Part shown: positions 1-10,752 of the stretch, piece by piece
Layout: each line of letters starts with the position of its first letter
Position numbering within the stretch: position 1 is the first letter of the stretch
Source of the DNA: Lithodes maja
Taxonomy: Eukaryota > Arthropoda > Malacostraca > Decapoda > Lithodidae
Direction: 5' to 3'
DNA: 64,000 bases
Assembly (NCBI GenBank): GCA_037953745.1
Contig: JBAKBP010007952.1
Coordinates: forward strand, 31,246 to 95,245
Program-made: the position numbers and the translations under genes
Notes under the pieces: generated by a model
Seen by the model: only the letters and a program-made list of their open reading frames with translations
What the model was told of the DNA's origin: nothing
The model's database searches: none

Positions 1-90
1 ATGGCCAAAAACAATGTTATTACATTAACATTTTCTTGTTATCAAATGGCCAAAAACATTGTTATTTCATGTAAATGTTCTTGTATTCCT
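1..90. repeat. 45-bp tandem duplication at window edge
   Basis: Two imperfect 45-bp units (1-45 and 46-90) both begin ATGGCCAAAAACA and share a TTCTTGT segment. They may be the end of an array continuing left of the window. The short frame over it (59-295) resembles nothing I know. Confidence 0.55.
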
Positions 91-404
91 TCTCATATTC
101 ATTCAAGTCTTCAAACAAAATTGCTCTGGTTTGACACCTTGGGGTTATGGATTCTCTGAACACGAGCGCTATTTTCCTCAACATTTAACCTCAACACTGG
201 TCTGGCAACTTATGTGGACAACATATATCATATTTATGTCACCTAAATTCATATATCATCAGTCGTTTCCGATAACGTTGCAAAATATTCCCTAAATGTT
301 GCCAGAAAAATTTTGATCATCGAATGTTGACTATACAATCTCTCGTGTGATACCGGCTTTAATGACAATGTTGATAGCTGTGCAGAAGGACCAAGATGAG
401 GACA
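91..404. other. Unassigned AT-rich DNA
   Basis: I see no convincing coding region, RNA gene or repeat here. The stretch ends at a degenerate TTAA-like site (TTGA, 405-408) where a MITE begins. Confidence 0.5.
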
Positions 405-773
405 TTGAGGGGGTAGTGCTTGTTTTTTTGGTTTACGTATTTATTTATTTATCTATTTTTGAGTTTTCTTGCTAGACCTCCAAGCTTGTAAATAACACCC
501 CCTCGACACCCTTTCAAGATAAATTTGTACATTTTTGGGTAGAAAAAATTTCCGGCCGAAGATCGGTTTCTTCTAAAATTACAAGCTCGCTTATGCTCGC
601 CAGGACAAAAATCGACAGCTAAATGGCATGACAGTTCTTAATATTGACAAAGAAATGGGGCAAAAGATCTCAAAATTGCCAAACTAATGGAACGAACGTC
701 TTTAAATCTCATAACAAATCTGCTAAACATGAGGGAGAAAGGGATGCACAAAAAGCAAGTGCTACCCCCTTAA
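405..773 (+). mobile_element. TTAA-flanked MITE, group M1
   Basis: The element (409-769, about 361 bp) begins GGGGGTAGTGCTTG and ends CAAGTGCTACCCCC, so its ends are inverted repeats. It is flanked by TTGA on the left and TTAA on the right, a slightly decayed 4-bp target duplication. The interior has the group signature: a 'gacctcc' block, an 'aatttgtacattttt' block, a GGCCGAAG block and a clustered 'ctcgc..gctcgccagg' motif. No transposase frame is present, so it is non-autonomous. TTAA targets are typical of piggyBac- and Kolobok-type transposases; which one mobilised it cannot be told from the sequence. Confidence 0.7.
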
Positions 774-879
774 AGGCACTCGTGCACCCTGTCTTGTCAT
801 AGGGTTGCCAGACGTGGACACTTAACTTTTGAAGATAAGCTCTTCTCTGTGGTCCACAATTTGAAAACAGTTATTTTTT

Positions 880-1100
880 GTTCCTATGTGAGTGAGGGAG
901 ACAAAAGGCAGAACTGTCTGTATCGAATGCCTCCCTCAGAGTTGAAAGAGTGACAGGGCCAAAATCAAGGGAGGTTCGAGCCAAAATGCCTGGACACACG
1001 GAGTTTGAATTAATTTAAGTCATAGTAAGAGGGAAAGACTGATTATGGGAGAGAGTTCCAGAGCTCAGCACTTTGTCTAGAAGTGCGGTGTGAGAGGATC
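880..1100 (-). pseudogene. LINE 3' end fragment (RT C-terminus)
   Basis: Read on the minus strand, this has an ELWNSLP motif followed by a degraded tail and a pyrimidine-rich stretch ending near 'ccctcactcacatagga'. The same tail occurs on the plus strand at 24945-25195, so two 5'-truncated copies of one LINE family are present. WNSLP motifs are typical of the extreme C-terminus of CR1/L2/Jockey-type reverse transcriptases. In-frame stops show this copy is dead, and no RT core motifs remain. Confidence 0.6.
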
Positions 1101-1455
1101 CTCCCCACACATGTGAAAAATAATCAATACAAGGATGCACTTGTATTGGGCTTAGGTAGGATCTGCGGTAGTTAAAAATAATGATTGGTTGAGATAGTTC
1201 GAAGCCTTATTATTGCCAGAGATCCTTCATAATCTGAATAAAATCTCTAATATTTTTTGTTTTCTATGTGAATAAGAAATGGACCCGGGTTCGAATCCCA
1301 GTATGTCAATGGGAAGATATTATTGGGATGGAATTTGTGCTGTACCTAGTTTCAGCGCATTACCACAGCACAGCGAAATGCCAAAACAATATACCCTCAT
1401 TGTTCCCTGATTAAATAGCACTGTATGATTATTCCCATATTCAAAATATGCTACA
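1101..1455. other. Unassigned DNA with an isolated B-box-like motif
   Basis: No coding frame is supported. A polymerase III B-box-like string (GGGTTCGAATCCC, about 1286-1298) is present without a clear A-box at tRNA spacing, so it may be the remnant of a tRNA-derived SINE. Confidence 0.35.
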
Positions 1456-1735
1456 GGGAGGCAATGCCTAGTGAGTTAATTGCTCAATAGGTGGCGTTCT
1501 GAGAGTGAGGGTCCGAGGCTGGGGAGTGAGACTGTGAAGCGCAGAGGCGAAGCAGCTTCAGAGATAGAGTTGGGTTCGAGCCGTGAATAGGTGCTTTGCA
1601 TGTCTCACTCCCTAGACTGGAACAAGACCTCATGGGCCTCACCGTGTTCAGCGGTAGAGTTTAAAGGCTATCAGCCTATGCCCGAGAGGGAGTAGTTGGA
1701 ATATAGAAGGAACAAAAATAAAATAAAAAAATAAA
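1456..1735 (+). mobile_element. SINE-like unit with A-rich tail
   Basis: A B-box match (GGGTTCGAGCC, about 1570-1580) lies downstream of a tRNA-like head (AGTGAGTTAATTGCTCAATA). The unit ends in an A-rich tail (about 1709-1735) directly against a truncated MITE end at 1736. This is the layout of a tRNA-derived SINE. The A-box to B-box distance is longer than in a real tRNA and I see no clear target duplication, so the call is tentative. Confidence 0.35.
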
Positions 1736-1806
1736 AAGCTGCGTAATATCGTCTAACTATAGCTATAATAAGAGATAACACACGTCACTGGTACTCAAAG
1801 GGTTAA
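1736..1806. mobile_element. Truncated right end of MITE group M2
   Basis: The sequence ends CTCAAAGGG then TTAA (1803-1806). It carries the 'gtctaacta' and 'gctataataa' blocks seen in the right arms of the complete M2 copies at 2649-2855 and 28201-28403. The left half is missing where the SINE-like unit abuts. Confidence 0.45.
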
Positions 1807-1954
1807 GAAAGACAAATAGCCTGAAAACTGTCAAGGAGAAAAGAGATAATTTCATACAAAATAGATAATTTTATGTTCCAAGATTTAGGGCGGTCCTATA
1901 AATAATGTTATCCAGGACCATCAATCAAGCTTTAAGACAAGGTGATGTGAATTA

Positions 1955-2060
1955 GAGAGCGAGCGTGTGTGAGTTTGTGTGTGTTTGTGTTTGTGTGTGT
2001 GTGTGTATTTGTGTGTGTGTGTATGTGTTTGCGTGTGTGTGTGTGTGTGTGTGTGTGTGC
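1955..2060. repeat. (GT)n-rich microsatellite
   Basis: About 100 bp of GT/TG dinucleotides with TTTG and TATG interruptions. The flanks (1807-1954 and 2061-2249) hold nothing I can name. Confidence 0.9.
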
Positions 2061-2249
2061 GAAGTACTTGCAGTACTTCTAGTGTTTAATCGTAAGTGCA
2101 CCGAAATTAAATAACAAAACTTTTTATTATCAAGAGTTTGAATTGTACTGATATCTCACCCTTAACAAAGTAAATACATTTCCTATCATTACCAATTCCT
2201 AGTGATGTGTAGTATAAACGAGGTGCGAATTTGTTATTGCCATTTACTG

Positions 2250-2321
2250 TGTTGGTGGTGTAATGGTTTAGATGCTTATGTTCTGGGTGTGGTGTCCCGA
2301 GTTCGAATCCCGGGAGGACCA
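2250..2321 (+). pseudogene. tRNA-Pro-like pseudogene or SINE head
   Basis: The stretch has tRNA size and both internal promoter boxes: an A-box-like TGGTGTAATGG and a B-box GAGTTCGAATCCC. The anticodon region (TTCTGGGTG) resembles tRNA-Pro with anticodon TGG. The T-arm pairs apart from one A-C mismatch. The acceptor arm pairs poorly: the 3' side is GAGGACC, while the 5' side would be near GTGTTGG. I therefore call it a tRNA-derived pseudogene or SINE head, not a functional tRNA gene. Confidence 0.5.
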
Positions 2322-2644
2322 TATGTTTTCATTACTTTAGTTTATTCAAGTACATTGGGGTTTGTAATGGATGCTTAATGTTAAGAACGGGGTGTTACTT
2401 AAATCTATGAGGTGGTGAAAAGCCCATTTTACTTTCCAGATTTCGTTGCCCTCCATTGTTCGAATCCACAGGTTGACGCAATATTTTATTCTATTCTATC
2501 TATCTATCTATTTGCTCAGGCCCATTCCCAATTTTTTTGTTTTAACGGGGGGTTGCCGATTCGAGACAGAGCCCGAATAGGAACAACACAACACAAAAAA
2601 CAAAACAAACAACATTGAACACACACGCAAGTCTATACATGGGT
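2322..2644. other. Unassigned DNA with a short (TCTA)n tract
   Basis: A small TCTA run lies near 2495-2511 and an A/C-rich stretch near 2585-2635. The short open frame at 2412-2618 has no recognisable motif. Confidence 0.4.
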
Positions 2645-2859
2645 TTAACCCATTCAGTACCAGTTACGTCCTTTTCATTATATTCTGGCAACTATTAGAC
2701 GATTTTATTCAGCAAAGGAAGGACATCTACCAATTAAAAAGATACCGGTTATCTGAATTAATCCATTTAGCTGCCATATATCCTTCCCAAGCTGCATAAC
2801 ATTGATTAAAAATAACTAGAATAAAATAGAGATGACGGCGCTGCTACATAAAGGGTTAA
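2645..2859. mobile_element. TTAA-flanked MITE, group M2 (piggyBac-like ends)
   Basis: The element (2649-2855, 207 bp) sits between perfect TTAA duplications (2645-2648 and 2856-2859). It begins CCCATTCAG and ends ACATAAAGGG. The two arms are partly inverted: the left has TATTCTGGCAACTATTAGAC, and the right ends in 'agaataaaatagagatgacg'. There is no coding capacity. CCC-type ends at TTAA sites suggest mobilisation by a piggyBac-like transposase (inference). Related copies lie at 28201-28403 and 41705-41889. Confidence 0.7.
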
Positions 2860-3251
2860 CCATAGTTATGTGTGACAATAGAGATGACGGCGCTGCTACA
2901 TAAAGGGTTAACCATAGTTATGTGTGACAATAGAGATGACGGCGCTGCTACATAAAGGGTTAACCATAGTTATGTGTGACAATAGAGATGACGGCGCTGC
3001 TACATAAAGGGTTAACCATAGTTATGTGTGACAATAGAGATGACGGCACTGCTACATAAAGGGTTAACCATAGTTATGTGACAATAGAGATGACGGCGCT
3101 GCTAGATAAAGGGTTCACCATAGTTATGTGTGACAATAGAGATGATGGCGCTGCTACATAAAGGGTTAACCATAGTTATGTGTGACAATAGAGATGACGG
3201 CGCTGCTACATAAAGGGTAACCATAGTTATGTGTGACAATAGAGATGACGG
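2828..3251. repeat. 52-bp minisatellite derived from a MITE end
   Basis: About eight near-identical 52-bp units start at the right end of the M2 element. Each unit holds the last 28 bp of the MITE (starting AGAGATGACGG, ending AAAGGG) plus 24 bp of flank starting with the TTAA target. The array therefore grew from the MITE/flank junction. It is cut at 3251 by the LTR of family A, which begins inside a repeat unit. Confidence 0.9.
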
Positions 3252-5148
3252 TGTGACGCTTCTGCATAGTAGCCACGTGCGGGCATGCGCGCGCGTCGGC
3301 TGCCCAGCCATTTAGAAACCGGCTGGTGGCAGCCGGCCGGCCGGCTTTTCCTTAGTATATATCCTACGACAATGTAACTAATGTCTTGGATATTCTTATG
3401 TTGTTTCACAGCTTGTAGCTGTCCTTATTCTTAACCAACGCATCTTAGTATATTTTATTCTCGATAGTTGATTGTTTCATTATAATATATAAGATGTAAG
3501 TCTAGTGAGAGTGGCAGGAGACGAGCGGGAGAGAGAGACCGGCTGGGGGACGTTGCTTCGTGCGGAGAGTCTAGCTTGGGACGAGCCTGATGTTGCCACA
3601 TGCATTTGATTGCAACGTTAGGCTTAGTTTCGACTCACGCACGGGTAGAGATTTTGACCCGGCAACTGTGTTGAGTGTTGCCAAGCATGGGATGTATTTT
3701 GCATGCCTAGGGTGGGGTCCAGACAGATTCAAGACTCAGAGCTCACCTCACTGTCGTACCCTTCGGACCCCCTTGATATCTATCCCTCTCATCCCCACTT
3801 AGAAACTTTCTCTCTTACTTTGTATACCTTCCTTCCACTACTTTACCAATCTATTTAATTATCCCATCCCCTTGATAGACCTTATATCTATTATTGTATT
3901 AACGACGAGCTCTCAGATAACTAGATAGGATTTTGGGCCTTATGCAGAGATTTAATTGTTAATGAGACCTAGGAAGCTTTTTTGTTGTCTCATATTTGGT
4001 GGTTTCATGCTTGCTAGTGTGTTCTTGTGTCAGGTTAGCAGGGGCTAGACCGGAGGGGAGGCTTTTTGCGATCCTTTAAGTAAAGTCTGCTGGTGCGAGT
4101 GCCGTGGACCTGCACGACTTTACTAGGATACCCGTGGGAGTCTGGGGGCATTTTCTTGTCTGTGTCCCTGTGTGTCTAATGTTGTGTTGTGTGAGGGCCC
4201 TTGCCTAGTCCACTCAGCACTGCGCTAGCACGTCTTGCTTTTGTTTTAGGGTCGCCAGGAGAGAGTCAGATACTTGATATCTGAGTCTCTCAAGAGAGCA
4301 CCCTTTCAATTAGAGTAATTTGGCGCACAGACCTGGGAACGTCCCTAGGCTAGAGCAGGTGGCTCAGCCCGGGTATCCGAAGCCTATATCCTTCCGGCTA
4401 GACCTCTGCCGCCTGGCAGATTAACAGCTAGGGGTTTATTATTTCTGTATGCTTGTTATTGTGCCACAGTTTACCGTTTTTGTGGGCATTGTGAGTCAGG
4501 GTGTGGCTTAGAGACTCTGTCCGAGCAGGCTTGCCTGACTAAGAGTGAGAAGCACACCTGTATGTGGTTATGTTGCGAGTTGCTGCCTTTATTTAATTAT
4601 ACCTATGCCATTATACACTGTATGGCCTATCACTAGTATTTATTCCTGCTTATGAGTTAAGAGTTCTCTAAATCCGTAACGTACATTCTTTGCTAAGCAT
4701 CAGATCCTACAGTAGCCGCATGTAGTTTAGAAACCCGCATCTTGTCTACCTGTACGATGTTTTGAGGACTGTTTGCTTTCACCTTCTTTCACGCAGGGGT
4801 GATTAGTTGTATTAAGTAACGTAACGTTAAATGTACTTTCTTCTAGTTTGTTATTAAATTGTTTCTGCAATTTAATTCCGTTATCTATCTTTTCCTTGAA
4901 GCTTTAAGTCAACTTAATTGTGTGATCTTTTATATAGCCTGCTTGACTATCAGCAGTCTATAGTGCGTGCACCCTGTAACCGAGTCATAGGATACCTCGT
5001 TGTCCAGGCAGGACTCTTGACGGTTTAGGGTGGTTTGTTGCCTGGGTTTATAGATAAGGGTTGGATCTAGCGTTTTCCGTTGTTGCTTGTTGCCGCATAC
5101 CTAGTCCAATAGAAAGAGCCCAGTGTTTATATATCCCAGGACGTAACA
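3252..5148 (+). repeat. Family A 5' LTR (1897 bp)
   Basis: It starts TGTGACGCTTCTGC and ends ACGTAACA, giving TG...CA termini. It is nearly identical to 10753-12643. A TATA-like AGTATATATCC lies near 3354-3363. The primer-binding site follows two bases after its end. Small frames inside it (for example 3590-3802) have no recognisable product. Confidence 0.9.
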
Positions 5149-5150
5149 AA

Positions 5151-5167
5151 TGGCGACCTTGCATAGG
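5151..5167 (+). promoter_or_regulatory. Primer-binding site of A1
   Basis: TGGCGACCTTGCATAGG lies just after the LTR. Its TGGCGACC start is complementary to a tRNA ending GGTCGCCA-3'. An arginine tRNA is plausible because other Gypsy elements with this start use one, but that is inference. Family B has the same TGGCGACCTTGCA string. Confidence 0.75.
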
Positions 5168-6091
5168 ATTTACTGAACAGAGGAATGTAGTGGTCATTTG
5201 TTTTGAGATTCCTTATGATTAGAGGAATACAGTGGACATAGAGTTTTTTTTTTTGAGCAACCAATATAACACATTAAAGACTTTAAATAACATTAGTATA
5301 TACATAGTTGCATAGGAGATAAGGCACATTCTATAACCGTGATAATTACTGCAGTACACAAGCATGTCTAATACATTAGAACACAGTGATGGGTCAGGTC
5401 ACGATACGGGCTCGGAGGGAGAAAGACCTGTGGAGTGGCTAGTCGATAGCGAGGAGGGTGCTAGAAGATTTTTAGAGGTGCCCCTTACCGCTGACAGGGT
5501 GTTGAAGCTGAATAAGTATGGCTTAAAGTGTGTGGCAGGTCTTCAGGGTCACCAGGGTTTAAGTGGCATGAGGAAAGATCATCTGAGGACTTTGATATTG
5601 GGTTTAGAAGGGAGAGACCTGGGTGGAGAGGCGACTGGGGGCCCCGGTCCCCAGCCCCCCCTCCACTCTACCCCCGTATCAAATGTCAGGGTGCCTGAAT
5701 TTAGTACATACCCCCAAGTTGATGGTCAATGGCAGCGTGGAATTCAATCACAGGGACCCTCCCCATTAAATGCACCTTCCCCTCCTCAAGGGTTGACTCC
5801 AGATTTGTTGTTTCGGCTTGAGATGGCCAAGGTTGAGGCCGCCGAAAGATAGGTTAGAGTTCAGGTTGAGGCTGCCGAGAGACAGGCTAGTGTGCAGGCT
5901 GAGGTTGCTATACGAGAGGCTGAACTGCAGGCAGAGTCTACTAGGTATCGGGCTGACAGGGAGCTGGAGAGATCTCGAGTGGAGGTAACAGGGCGAAATA
6001 TTGGGGGAGGTAACAGACATCGGGACCAATCATTGTCGCACCTGCTTAAACTAGTTCCTGTGTTCGATGAATTATGTGTGGCTGAGTTTTT

Positions 6092-7057
6092 ATGCGATTT
6101 GAGAAGAAGTGTCAGGAACACCAGTGGCCTCAGGAAAAGTGGGCAGCATTAGTTTCATCAAGACTCCTAGGAAAGGGGCTAAAAGCGTATGATGCACTAC
6201 CTTTAGAGTCCTGTGTAGTTTATGATGAGCTAAAGAAGGCTGTGCTACGGGCCTATGAGTTACAACCAGAAACTTGCCGCTTGAAGTTTCGGGGTGTTAC
6301 TAAGGGCAAGGATAGTATCTTCCTAGAACACGCCCGGGACTTGTCTGATGCACTACAACATTGGCTGCGTTCCGAGAGGACAGCTACTTTTGAGGAGTTG
6401 AGTGAGCTGGTTCTCTTGGAGCAGTTCTTTAAGTGCATAGGTGGGGACTTAACATTAAATATAAAGGAAAAAAATCCTAGAACTCTCCAGGAGGCAGCAG
6501 AAATGGCTGACCTCCGACTGTCATTAATTCGAGGGTGCGGAGCAGCAGCTAGGAGTGAGTCGGGTGCAAAGGATCGTACCCCTCCCCCTCCCAAGAATTT
6601 TGATACACATAAATACACAAAACCATCTAGCACTGACAATAAAACTGAACATAAACCAAATACCGTCCCGTATAAGAAGTCTAATGGTACCTCTCACTCC
6701 CAAGGGAAACCAAAGAGTAAAGAGTGCTTTGCATGTCACAAGGAGGGTCACTTTGCAAATGCTTGTCCGAACAAGCCACCAAACAAGGTTGTGTCATTGG
6801 TCCGCAGCATAGGGGTGTCGCCTATATCTTCTGAGTTTGCCAAGGGTAGTTCGTCAGAGGTTGGGACACAGCCTGTGTTCAAGAGTCCGGAAGGCTCGAA
6901 CCCTGTCCGCGACGTCTTTGGGGGTCATAGAGGGCATGGTTTTGTGAGGTGGGCTGGCGAAAGGCGAGGAGTTAAGCTATTGCGTGATACGGGGGCTTCT
7001 CAGACCTTGTTAAAGAACTTTACTGGTAGGCCGATTACGCTGCTCGGGTGGTGGTAG
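6092..7057 (+). pseudogene. A1 gag C-terminal half, zinc knuckle and protease start
   Basis: This open piece starts within gag after the T-run frameshift. It holds the gag capsid-like region (a YELQPETxRLKFRG block shared with family B), a serine/lysine-rich linker, one CCHC zinc knuckle for nucleic-acid binding (CFACHKEGHFANAC) and the start of an aspartic protease (LLRDTGASQTLL). It ends early at a frameshift near 7034, and the protease continues in the next frame from 7048. Confidence 0.8.
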
Positions 7058-7764
7058 TTCAGGGGATCAATGCTACGAAGTCCTACCCGCTGGTGCGGAT
7101 GGAGCTGGAGGTGGGTGGTGTGGCGAAGGAGCTGGATGTCGGAATTGTAGAGAACTTGCCTGTTGGGGGCGTCGACCTCCTCCTCGGCAACGACTTTGCA
7201 GTGCCTGCTTCTAAGGTTTCACCTTTCGTCGTTGCCGAGAAGGCGGCCGACGTTAGTAGGGAGGAACAGGAGTGGGTTGAGAAGTATAGCGTACAAACCA
7301 TGGCGTGTGTTGTGACGTGTTCTCAGACATCCGGGGCCTTGCAGCCACCACCTCAGTCTATCAAACCGCGGAGGAAAGGTCACAAGAAAACGGGAAGTGT
7401 TGGTCAATTGGAGAGTTTTGAGCCGGCAGTGTTTCTTGGTGACTCATTATTGGCACCTATGTTAGAGTCTGGAGAGGCCCCGGGGCCTGTCACCGCTAGT
7501 GCAGGTGCAGGGCAGGAAGAGACTCTGCGACAGCATCGTTATGCACAGCGTGAGGAAAGGATGGCTCAGCGGGACATTGGAGGTGGAAATAAATTATTTA
7601 AGATGAACTTGGATAATCTCGCACCTGCTGATATATGTTCCTTGCAGCTGGAAGATCCTGAAGTCAGGGCGTGTGGTAATGATGCTGTCGAACTGGAGAG
7701 CGATGGGGATGCGCAGCCTGGTGATTTTTTCTTGTCCGAGGGGATCTTGTATCGGAGACATTAG
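7048..7764 (+). pseudogene. A1 protease C-terminus and spacer
   Basis: It continues from VVVQGINAT, including the second conserved protease block (VDLLLGNDF), then a poorly conserved linker. It ends at a nonsense codon just after GILYRRH; in family B the frame continues here into the integrase zinc finger. There is no known function on its own. Confidence 0.75.
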
Positions 7765-7800
7765 GATCCCAAGAAAAAGTGGGATGGCGGGTCAGGATTA

Positions 7801-9060
7801 GTGGACCAGTTAGTAGTACCGAGGGTGTGCCGTGAGAGCTTATTGAGATTAGCTCATGATGTGCCTTTGGCAGGGCACCTGGGGGCACGTAAGACGGAGG
7901 CAGCTCTGAGCAAGCTTTTCTGGTGGCCTGGGTTAAAGGCGAGTGTCGTGTCATGGATGTCACAGTGTCACACTTGTCAAGTTGTTGGGAAACCCAATCA
8001 GGTCATCCCGAGAGCCCCGTTACAACCCATCCCTGTCTTTGGGCCGCCCTTCAGCAAAGTAGTTATCGATATGGTTGGCCCATTGCCCCCCACTAGTGCC
8101 GGCAATAAATTTTTACTAACTGTAATGGATGTAGCAACACGGTATCCAGATGCTTACCCCATGCGCAACGGGATGGCTAAGACTGTTGTCAAAAACCTAC
8201 TTGTCTATTTCTCTCGTTATGGCTACCCTCAGGAGATCCAGTCTGATCAGGGATACAATTTTACTTCTGCTCTGTTTAAGCAGACCATGCAGCAACATGG
8301 GATAGTGTCTGTGGTGTCATCTGCCTACCATCCCGAGAGTCAGGGAGTTTTGGAAAGGTGGCACTCGACTCTCAAGAGTATGTTGCGGTGTTATTGCATG
8401 GAAAATGGGAAGGACTGGGATCTAGGTCTCCCATTCGTTTTATTTGCTGCAAGAGAAGTATCTGGGGAGAGCTTGGGATTTAGCCCGAATGAGTTGGTTT
8501 TTGGACACAGGGTCAGGGGGCCCCTCCACATAGTCAAGGAGATCTGGGAGGGAGTCACAAAGCCATGCTCGCTTCTAAAGTATGTAGTTGAAAGCCGTGA
8601 GAGAATGCTAAAGAGCTTGGAGGTAGCAGGTCGGAACCTTAAGAGTTCACAAGCTCAGATGAAGGACAGATACGACCAGAAGGTGAAGCTGAGGGAGTTT
8701 GAAGTAGATCAGGAGGTACTGATACTTCTGCCTCTGGTGGGACACCCCTTGTCTGCCAAGTATTCTGGTCCGTATCGGGTTGTAAGGAAGGTTTCTGATC
8801 TCGACTATTTAGTAGCTACTCTTGATCGTAAGAAAAAGAACCAACTTTGCCATGTAAATCTGATGAAGGAGTATGTGAGGCACCCCTCCGAGCCTCTCAC
8901 TGTCCCGGTGTTGATCTGCAGCGATCGTGGTGGAGAAGGAGGAAGGGACAGTCAAGCTGCGGGGGAGGATAATTGGGATTGCCATGTTTCCGCGGATCAG
9001 TGGGCGGGGAATTCTAGACAAGTGGCTCACGAGTTGATATTGCACCTGCCTGAGCAATAG
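7801..9060 (+). pseudogene. A1 integrase fragment
   Basis: A Gypsy-type integrase. It has the HHCC zinc finger (LAHDVPLAGHLG then CHTCQ) and the DD35E core: Asp in VIDMVGP, Asp in SDQGYNF, Glu in GVLERWH. A GPY-like module follows (SGPYRV ... LDYLVATLDRKKK). It joins the cDNA to host DNA in this family of enzymes. It is separated from upstream and downstream domains by nonsense codons (7762-7764, 9058-9060). It lies upstream of RT, unlike standard Ty3/Gypsy. Confidence 0.85.
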
Positions 9061-9069
9061 CGTGTAGCT

Positions 9070-10431
9070 GTGCAGCACTTGTTTGATTCAAACCCAGCTG
9101 TTTTCGCGGAGCATCCTGGCCTCACTACTCAAGCGGTGCACGATGTCGATGTTGGGGACCACCCGCCCTTTAAATCAGTGCCATACCGTGTTCCCCCTAT
9201 TAAATTACCAGCACTTAGGGAAGAGCTGGATTATATGCTGAAACGTGGGCTGATTTCTGAGGGTGCAGTAAGGTGGACTTCCCCCGTCACACTGCAGCCC
9301 AAACCAGATAGCAACGTGCGGTTTTGTATAGATTTCCGCAGGTTGAATGGTTTAACCCCCACAAATGCCTACCCTCTCCCTCGTGTGGACGACAGTGTGG
9401 ATAAGATAGGAAAAGCCAAGTTCCTCACTAAGATAGACCTTGTTAAGGGTTATTGGCAAGTGCCTTTGTCTGAGCGAGCGCGAGAGGTGTGTGGGTTTGT
9501 GGTGGACGGTGCCACATATCGTTGCCATGTTATGCCATACGGGCTGAAAAATGCCCCTGCAACGTTTCAGAAATTAATGAACGACATTGTAGCCGACATT
9601 CCCAACTGTACGGTGTACCTAGATGATGTCATAATATACGACGATGATTTTAACAGTCACTGTGCTCACATCGGACAGCTTTTTAATAAACTGAATGAAG
9701 CAGGTTTGGTGGTAAACCTGGGTAAGTGCGATTTTGTCAAAGCCACAGTTTTGTACCTGGGGTTCGAGGTGGGGATGGGTCAGGTGTGCCCTCCACAGAC
9801 AAAGATCAAAGCCATCGATCAGTTTCCCCAGCCTACGACTAAGAAACAAATCATGCGGTTTCTAGGTATGATAGGCTATTATCGTCGCTTCATCAAAGGC
9901 TATTCGACTGTACTTGCACCTTTAACTGACTTATTAGCTAAGGACAAGAAGTTCCGGTGGTCTCCTGAGTGTGCAGAGGCGTTTTTCTTGGTGAAACACC
10001 TGTTATGTACCCACCCCATACTCAGGGCCCCGGACTTCAGCAGACCTTTTCAGCTGGCGACTGATGCCAGTGGCGTAGGGGCTGGGGCTGTCTTGTTACA
10101 GACAGATGATGAAGGTATCGAACATCCAGTGAGTTTTTACAGTAAAAAATTCAATAGTGCACAAAGGAATTACTCTGTAATTGAAAAAGAACTCCTGGCG
10201 ATAGTGCTGGCGCTCAGGCACTTTGATGTATATGTTCCTGCTTTCGGACCAGTCGTAGTGGTTTTTACCGATCATCACTCTCTGAAATTCTTGAATCAGT
10301 TTTATAACCGGAATATGAGGCTGACCAGGTGGTTACTCATGCTTCAGGAGTATAATCTGGACATACGCCATATTGCCGGTTCTGATAACGTGATAGCGGA
10401 TTGTCTATCAAGGGTGGATGATGTTGGTTAG
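9070..10431 (+). pseudogene. A1 reverse transcriptase and RNase H fragment
   Basis: A Ty3/Gypsy-type reverse transcriptase with RFCIDFRRLN, LTKIDLVKGYWQVPL, MPYGLKNAPATFQ and the catalytic YLDD, followed by RNase H (ATDASGVGAGAVL, VIEKELLAIV, FTDHHSLKFL, and a final IADCLSR). The fragment is open to its natural stop and ends VDDVG, as in family B (VDDPG). No integrase follows; only about 320 bp separates it from the LTR. An upstream nonsense codon separates it from the rest of pol. Confidence 0.85.
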
Positions 10432-10752
10432 ACTGCCACAGGATTGAGGGTTGAGTGTGGAGGAAAATAGGCTGTCACTGTAGTTCAGTAAAAAAAAAAA
10501 AAATTAAAAAAGCAAAAACCTTATAAAAACTCTTTATTTTTATAACGTGTAGAATTTTGTATAAGATGTAGCAGTATCTAAGTTGAATGTTTTCGCTTAT
10601 TGTCGCTAAGTTAGTTGAACTTGCTCGGTGGAGCGCAACAGTCTTTATTTTTTTTATATATAGTGCCTTGTGTCGCAACAGTGTGTGGCACTATGAGAAG
10701 CTTTCTGTTAGATATGAAGAACTTAGTCAAGGGTCTTATATCTTGGGGAAGG
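10432..10752 (+). promoter_or_regulatory. A1 3' untranslated region and polypurine tract
   Basis: Non-coding sequence with an A-run (10490-10503). It ends in a purine tract TTGGGGAAGG immediately before the LTR start TGTGACGC, the expected plus-strand primer site. Confidence 0.75.

Larger units (their letters stand above)
5364..10431 (+). pseudogene. A1 gag-pol, decayed (gag-PR-INT-RT-RH)
   Basis: Comparison with A2 gag and with family B gag-pol shows one ancestral long frame broken by: a nonsense codon at 5850-5852 in the coiled-coil; a one-base loss in a T-run near 6090; a frameshift near 7034, just after the protease motif; and nonsense codons at 7762-7764 (before integrase) and 9058-9060 (between integrase and RT). 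The pieces keep a zinc knuckle (C-x2-C-x4-H-x4-C, near 6727-6771), the protease DTGA motif (near 6988), integrase, and RT with YLDD. It ends at a natural stop after an ADCLSR-type RNase H motif. It lies between two nearly identical LTRs, yet is much more decayed than its neighbours. Confidence 0.85.

Noticed and set aside
343..362. Possible repeat shared with about 27927-27943 (GTGTGATACCGGCT)
   Set aside because: The match is too short to extend with confidence on either side.
1283..1300. tRNA gene at the isolated B-box
   Set aside because: No A-box at proper spacing and no foldable acceptor arm.
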